DNA of 9,872 nucleotides from Thioalkalivibrio sp. (GTDB taxonomy: Bacteria > Pseudomonadota > Gammaproteobacteria > Ectothiorhodospirales > Ectothiorhodospiraceae): positions 1-9,872 of the forward strand of contig PUOZ01000243.1 of assembly GCA_003553165.1 (NCBI GenBank), in the 5' to 3' direction. Of the stretch, positions 6,508 to 9,872 are shown piece after piece; position 1 is the first letter of the stretch, and each line of letters begins with the position of its first letter. The notes under the pieces were generated by a model that was given only the letters and a program-made list of their open reading frames with translations, searched no databases and was not told the DNA's origin. Made by a program: the position numbers and the translations under genes.

Positions 6508-6582
6508 TCAGATGGAATAGGCGAGCAGCATCGCTCCGACGATCGTCAACGAGGCCATACCCGAGGCAACCAGAATTTTCAT
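6508..6582 (-). CDS. 24-residue hydrophobic micropeptide
   Basis: A 24-codon ORF starting MKILVASG and ending AMLLAYSI: one lysine at position 2, then an uninterrupted hydrophobic stretch long enough for a single membrane helix. Small residues are spaced for helix packing (Ala6/Ala10, Ser7/Ser11, Ala17/Ala21). It has no cleavable-signal pattern, so it should stay in the inner membrane. The ATG at 6582 has GGAG six bases upstream. The ORF sits between a sigma-54-type promoter (6640-6655) and an intrinsic terminator (6374-6397), which is the main reason to believe it is translated. A longer in-frame ORF reaching back to 6774 would cross the promoter and is rejected. I do not recognise a family; small subunits of membrane complexes (KdpF- or CydX-like in size only) are an analogy, not a match. 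The transcript could alternatively act as a small RNA. Confidence 0.65.
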   Translation of the reverse strand: MKILVASGMASLTIVGAMLLAYSI

Positions 6583-6639
6583 GCTTCTCTCCGAGGTTGA
6601 AGGTTCGCCCGCGGGCGAAAACTGTCTCGCCGAAGACAA

Positions 6640-6655
6640 AGCATTTTCCGTGCCA
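6640..6655 (-). promoter_or_regulatory. Sigma-54 (-24/-12) promoter
   Basis: The minus strand reads TGGCACGGAAAATGCT. Against the sigma-54 consensus TGGCACG-N4-TTGCW only one position differs (A for the first T of TTGC). The invariant GG and GC are present with correct spacing. The transcription start is predicted near 6629, giving a leader of about 47 nt before the micropeptide ATG. Confidence 0.85.
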
Positions 6656-6705
6656 TCTTTACGCCAAGTCTCGAAGAACACGATAGCTGACTGTTTATGT
6701 TGGCT

Positions 6706-6718
6706 TATCAGCATATTT
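6706..6718 (+). promoter_or_regulatory. IHF-like binding site
   Basis: TATCAGCATATTT matches the IHF core consensus WATCAR-N4-TTR at all but the last defined position, inside a visibly AT-richer stretch. It lies about 77-89 bases upstream of the predicted sigma-54 start, the usual place for an IHF bend between enhancer and promoter. Confidence 0.55.
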
Positions 6719-6743
6719 TCCCCAAGGCATACAGGTGTATCTT

Positions 6744-6822
6744 TTGTGCACAACGCACAACATTGGCGCCACATTTGTCAGTCCGCTGACGCTCTCTGGC
6801 AGTAAGCGCCCAATTTTGGCGC
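6744..6822. promoter_or_regulatory. Candidate enhancer region with three dyads upstream of the sigma-54 promoter
   Basis: Three inverted repeats occur in 79 bp: TTGTGC-N5-GCACAA (6744-6760, overlapping the palindrome TTGTGCACAA), GTCAG-TCCG-CTGAC (6777-6790), and the near-palindrome GCGCCCAATTTTGGCGC (6806-6822). They lie roughly 115-195 bases upstream of the predicted start, in the range used by enhancer-binding activators. The last dyad could instead belong to the 3' end of the activator transcript. Which one is bound cannot be decided from one sequence. Confidence 0.5.
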
Positions 6823-6851
6823 ATGCGCGGGCGGGTCGGGACCACCCGGGT

Positions 6852-8189
6852 TCAACGGCCGGGGCGATCCCGTTCGATGCGCTGCAGCTTGCGGTAGAGC
6901 GTACGCTCGGAGATGCCCAGTTTGCCCGCGAGCTCTTGGCGATCACCGGGGAAATCGGCCGCTACCCGTGCCAGGTAACGTTGCTCCAGTTCCGCCAGCG
7001 GGACCACGTCATCACCCGGCAGGCAGCCATCCATAGCTGGCTGGAATGCGAGCTCCAGCGCCAGATCCTGGGCATTGATCTCGTCCCCGTCCGCGACCAG
7101 GCTCGCGCGCTCGAGCACATTGCGCAGTTCCCGGATGTTCCCGGGGAAGTCCATCGCGTTCAGTGCGGCGAAGGCAGCGGGCGCCAGCCGCTTGCCCCTG
7201 GCTGAAGGCAGCCGGCTCAGCAGGGCCTGGACCAGCAGTGGCAGGTCGTCCCTGCGCTGGCGCAGGGGAGGCAACGGGATCGGAAACACGCTGATGCGGA
7301 AATAGAGGTCGAGCCGGAATTCGCCGGCGGCGACCTGCGCCTTGAGGTCCCGATGGGTCGCACAGATCAGGCGAAAGTCCGCCTCCAGCGCGGCCGTGCT
7401 GCCGACGCGCCGGAATCGCCCGGTCTCGAGCAGGCGCAGCAACTTGACCTGCATGGACATGGGGATGTCGCCGACCTCGTCCAGGAACAGGGTCCCGCCG
7501 CGCGCGGACTCGACCAGCCCGGTCTTGAGCGAGGCGGCACCAGTGAAGGCACCCTTCTCGTGCCCGAAAAGTTCGCTCTCGAACAGGGATTCCGTGAGTC
7601 CCGCACACTCCACCGGCACGAACGGCCCGCCGGCACGGGAGCTGGATTCGTGGATCGCCTGGGCGACCATCTCCTTGCCGGTACCCGTCTCCCCCAGCAG
7701 GAGCACGGCCGCCTCACTGGGTGCGGCTCGATGCATCAATTCGAGCATGCGCATGAACGGCGCTGACCGACCGACCATTCGATCGGCACTGGGCTCGGCG
7801 CTGGCCAGCCGGGTCGGCCGCATGATCTCCAGGATGTAGCGCGTATCGCCGTCCGCTCCGGCGACGGGACGGGTCTCGACATCCACGTGCTCCTCGCCGC
7901 GCGGCGTGTGATGCACATGCATCACCCGGGTCACCTGTCCGGACGCCACGGTCGCGCGCAGCGGACACTCTTCCCCCGCCTGGTCACAGGGCACGTCATA
8001 CCCATGCGACACCTCGAAACAGCGCCGGCGCCCGGTGACCGGCGTATCCCCGAAGATTTTCGTGTAGGCGGTATTGGCGGCCAGGATCCGATAGTCGAGG
8101 TCCAGCATGACCGCCGGTTCGTGGTAGACATCCAGCAGAGCGGCCGCCTCGGGGGGCATTCCGCCTGCAGCAGCGCCGGGTTTGCTCAT
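6852..8189 (-). CDS. Sigma-54-dependent transcriptional activator with Cys-containing PAS domain
   Basis: A 445-residue enhancer-binding protein. Residues about 15-125 form a PAS-type sensor ([20 protein letters not shown]) with three cysteines in [10 protein letters not shown] (Cys57), PCDQAG (Cys68) and EECPLR (Cys75). Residues about 138-365 are the AAA+ domain: Walker A GETGTGKE (166-173), the sigma-54 contact loop GAFTGA (213-218), Walker [14 protein letters not shown] (231-243) and [12 protein letters not shown]. Residues about 415-440 are a Fis-type helix-turn-helix ([20 protein letters not shown]). There is no receiver domain, so it should sense a ligand or redox signal directly rather than a histidine kinase. 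The start is set by AGGTGA six bases upstream of ATG 8189. It is followed on the same strand by the sigma-54 promoter at 6640-6655, its most obvious target. Confidence 0.95.
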   Translation of the reverse strand: MSKPGAAAGGMPPEAAALLDVYHEPAVMLDLDYRILAANTAYTKIFGDTPVTGRRRCFEVSHGYDVPCDQAGEECPLRATVASGQVTRVMHVHHTPRGEEHVDVETRPVAGADGDTRYILEIMRPTRLASAEPSADRMVGRSAPFMRMLELMHRAAPSEAAVLLLGETGTGKEMVAQAIHESSSRAGGPFVPVECAGLTESLFESELFGHEKGAFTGAASLKTGLVESARGGTLFLDEVGDIPMSMQVKLLRLLETGRFRRVGSTAALEADFRLICATHRDLKAQVAAGEFRLDLYFRISVFPIPLPPLRQRRDDLPLLVQALLSRLPSARGKRLAPAAFAALNAMDFPGNIRELRNVLERASLVADGDEINAQDLALELAFQPAMDGCLPGDDVVPLAELEQRYLARVAADFPGDRQELAGKLGISERTLYRKLQRIERDRPGR

Positions 8190-8369
8190 GTCAGTTCACC
8201 TGCCATTTTTGACAGTCGCAGTTTACCACCCTGCGCGGGGCACGGCAGCAGGCCGCGGCAAGCGTGGAACGGCACGACGCCCCAGACCCGGCTTCGGGAC
8301 TCGGGCAGCTTTCGGGCGGGGCTTTCCCGCAGGGGTGCCAACACGGTAGAACAGGCACTACACTGAGGC
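8190..8369. promoter_or_regulatory. Divergent region between activator and RNA ligase genes
   Basis: This 180-bp gap holds the activator's ribosome binding site (AGGTGA on the minus strand; TCACCT at 8196-8201) and the dyad CTGTCAAAAATGGCAG just upstream of it. A short hairpin, GCGGG-GCTTT-CCCGC (8316-8330), lies near the ligase. A -10-like TACACT (8359-8364) sits six bases before the ligase ATG. I found no -24/-12 pair with correct spacing toward the ligase. Confidence 0.4.
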
Positions 8370-9467
8370 ATGGACCGCGAGCAAGTGATCGAAGCGCTGA
8401 ACCAGGGACGCGCGGAGCAGCACCACTTCGAGGATCTCGAGTACGCCCGCCTGACGGAAGCGTTCGGCGGTCATCCCAGAGGCAGCGTGCTCCTGCCCGA
8501 TGGACTCGTGATCCCGGGCTACCCGTCGATCGCGCGCATTCATTCGCTGTCCGCCGGGCTGCGCGAGCAGTTCCATGGCCACTTCTGGGCGGAGGAAAAG
8601 GTCGACGGCTACAACGTGCGCATTCTGCGCCACGCGGGCCGCGTATACGCCTTCAGCCGCGGCGGCTTCGTCTGCGCGTTCAGCACCGACCGCCTGCCCG
8701 ACCTCCTGCCACTGTCGGTCTTCGATGCCGAGCCGGACCTGGTGCTATGCGCCGAGATCGCCGGACCGGACAACCCCTACCTCGAGGGATCGCCCCCGCA
8801 CATCGAACACGACGTCCAGCTCTTCGTGTTCGACATGATGCGCGCGGGCCGACCCGGATTCCTCCCGCAGAACGAGAAGATGCGCCTGTTCGAACGGCAC
8901 GGGTTGCCGGCCACGCGCATCTTCGGACGCTTCCGCCCTGCGGACACGGAGGCGCTGCGCGCCCTGATCCTGCAACTGGATGGCGAGGGCGCGGAGGGAC
9001 TCGTGCTGAAGGCCGAGCTCGATGACACCCGCGCCAAGTACGTGACCGGGCGCTCCAACGTCACCGACATCCACGTCTGCAGCGGACAACTGCTGGACCT
9101 GCCTCCCGAGTACTTCACCAACCGCCTGATGCGCCTGGCTCTGTTCGTCACCGAGCACGGCCAGCAGGGCGACCCGGAACTGGAACGCAGCCTGGGGCGC
9201 GCATTCCTCTCGGGGCTGGACCAAGCCGTCGAACGCAGCCGCGCCAGCGGGCGGGTGGGTCACCGCTACCGCTGCCGCTTCCGGGAACGCCGCAATGCGA
9301 TGCACTTCATCGCACACATGGCGGCCACCGGAGGGCAGCGCGTACGGATGGCCCCGGGGACGCCGCGCGAGGAGGACGGCTACTGGGTCGTTGCGTTCGA
9401 GCGCGTCTTCGATCGCATGACCGGCACCTTGTCCACGGCCCTGTCGGGGGCAATCCAGTTCGACTGA
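8370..9467 (+). CDS. ATP-dependent RNA ligase, Pab1020/Rnl3 family
   Basis: A 365-residue covalent nucleotidyltransferase of the archaeal-type RNA ligase family (TIGR01209), whose studied archaeal members are homodimers that seal and circularise RNA using ATP. Motif I is EKVDGYN, with Lys77 as the site of AMP attachment. FSRGGFV resembles the next motif, LCAEIAGPDNPY carries Glu129 of motif III, LFVFDM is motif IIIa, EGLVLK (209-214) is motif IV and RAKYV (Lys223) motif V. The remaining about 140 residues are the family-specific helical C-terminal part. The length is close to the usual size of about 370-390. Only GAGG one base before the ATG resembles a ribosome binding site, too close to work normally, so the mRNA may be leaderless. 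It converges on its partner-protein gene with 19 bp between stop codons. Biological substrate unknown. Confidence 0.92.
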   Translation: MDREQVIEALNQGRAEQHHFEDLEYARLTEAFGGHPRGSVLLPDGLVIPGYPSIARIHSLSAGLREQFHGHFWAEEKVDGYNVRILRHAGRVYAFSRGGFVCAFSTDRLPDLLPLSVFDAEPDLVLCAEIAGPDNPYLEGSPPHIEHDVQLFVFDMMRAGRPGFLPQNEKMRLFERHGLPATRIFGRFRPADTEALRALILQLDGEGAEGLVLKAELDDTRAKYVTGRSNVTDIHVCSGQLLDLPPEYFTNRLMRLALFVTEHGQQGDPELERSLGRAFLSGLDQAVERSRASGRVGHRYRCRFRERRNAMHFIAHMAATGGQRVRMAPGTPREEDGYWVVAFERVFDRMTGTLSTALSGAIQFD

Positions 9468-9486
9468 GCCGGGCTGCCGCTTCGGG

Positions 9487-9872
9487 TCAGTTGCCGGCAC
9501 CCCTGGCAGAATCGGCCTCGGCCAGGTTCTCCATGACCCGGCGCAGGTAGTCGGCCGTGACCAGCTTGATCCCCATCCGGTTGCCGAGCTTGCGCATGCC
9601 CTGGTCGGCGCTGGCGAGTTCGGCGTCCAGCTCCAGCGCCAGCAGCACGGCATCGACGTCCTCGCGGGAATCCACCAGGCCCTTGCGCATCGCCTCCCGG
9701 AAACGTTCGCGCAACTGGGTGATGATCTCGGGGGGCATGTCCGCGGCCGCCCCCGCGCGCTTGGTGTGCTCTTCGGCGATACGCAGGCCGCGGTCGATCC
9801 GGCGCCGGACCTCGTCGATGAACTCGTAGAGGATGTCGCTGGGGATGGTCAGCGTGAACCGGCGCGGTGAAC
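9487..9872 (-). CDS. RNA ligase partner protein (PIN-like), N-terminus beyond the window
   Basis: The minus-strand frame stays open to the window edge, so only the C-terminal 128 residues are visible; an internal ATG at 9738 is not the true start. The visible part has a charged helical region (ILYEFIDEVRRRIDRGLRIAEEH) followed by the acidic C-terminal half of a PIN-type nuclease fold: VDSREDVDAVLLALELDAELASADQGMRKLGNRMGIKLVTADYL, split here as SREDVD, ELDAELASADQGM and IKLVTADYL. This matches my memory of the TIGR03875 (MJ_0950) family, named for its co-occurrence with Rnl3-type RNA ligases. That ligase is indeed the neighbouring, convergent gene. The conserved acidic residues suggest a metal-dependent RNA-cleaving or RNA-binding role, but no activity is established that I know of. 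The missing first half should carry the N-terminal aspartate of the PIN site. Confidence 0.85.
   Translation of the reverse strand, partial: SPRRFTLTIPSDILYEFIDEVRRRIDRGLRIAEEHTKRAGAAADMPPEIITQLRERFREAMRKGLVDSREDVDAVLLALELDAELASADQGMRKLGNRMGIKLVTADYLRRVMENLAEADSARGAGN

Noticed and set aside
6508..6774. Longer 88-codon version of the micropeptide ORF
   Set aside because: It would start upstream of and run across the -24/-12 promoter, so the predicted transcript cannot encode it; the internal ATG at 6582 has the good ribosome binding site.
6764..6779. Plus-strand TGGCGCCACATTTGTC as a second -24/-12 promoter
   Set aside because: The invariant -12 GC is GT, and no plus-strand gene follows; it would read antisense into the activator gene.
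8190..8369. Sigma-54 promoter for the RNA ligase, by analogy with RtcR-controlled RNA repair operons
   Set aside because: Several GGCAC-like strings occur, but none has GC at the required distance from GG. The activator also has a PAS sensor rather than an RtcR-type one.

Overview
This is a GC-rich bacterial chromosome window with no phage, plasmid or CRISPR content. Gene content and protein style suggest a gammaproteobacterium, possibly a sulfur-oxidising or other autotrophic member of the Chromatiales/Ectothiorhodospiraceae type; that placement is inferred from general family resemblance only.

Left part (1-3054): a dodecin gene on the minus strand lies divergent to a DUF302 gene. Next come an SCP2-like lipid-binding protein and a class V aminotransferase of the alanine/serine-glyoxylate type, both on the plus strand. 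The two larger gaps between these plus-strand genes each hold a repeat element. One is about 190 bp with perfect 27-bp inverted ends built from CACGAAG units. The other is a 161-bp MITE-like element with 18-bp terminal inverted repeats, REP-like inner arms and a flanking 8-bp direct repeat with one mismatch, placed just upstream of the aminotransferase ribosome binding site.

Middle part (3055-6246, minus strand): a probable four-gene operon. In transcription order it encodes a 2Fe-2S/flavin-type oxidoreductase with an unusual coiled-coil N-terminal region, a family 2 glycosyltransferase, a DUF2064/CofC-like nucleotidyl- or glycosyltransferase overlapping it by ATGA, and a small two-helix membrane protein. 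The two transferases match the pair annotated as TIGR04283 and TIGR04282.

Regulatory island (6374-8189, minus strand): the most interesting part. A sigma-54 enhancer-binding activator (Cys-containing PAS, AAA+ with GAFTGA, Fis-type HTH) is followed by a non-coding stretch with dyad symmetries, an IHF-like site, a near-perfect -24/-12 promoter, a Shine-Dalgarno, a 24-codon hydrophobic ORF and a strong rho-independent terminator. The elements are spaced as in a classical sigma-54 promoter, yet the only visible coding product is a 24-residue membrane peptide. The regulator and its likely target form a compact, self-contained module.

Right part (8370-9872): an archaeal-type (Pab1020/Rnl3) ATP-dependent RNA ligase on the plus strand converges on a minus-strand gene for the 'RNA ligase partner' PIN-like protein, whose N-terminus lies beyond the window. 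Together they look like an RNA repair or circularisation pair. No rRNA or tRNA genes were recognised.
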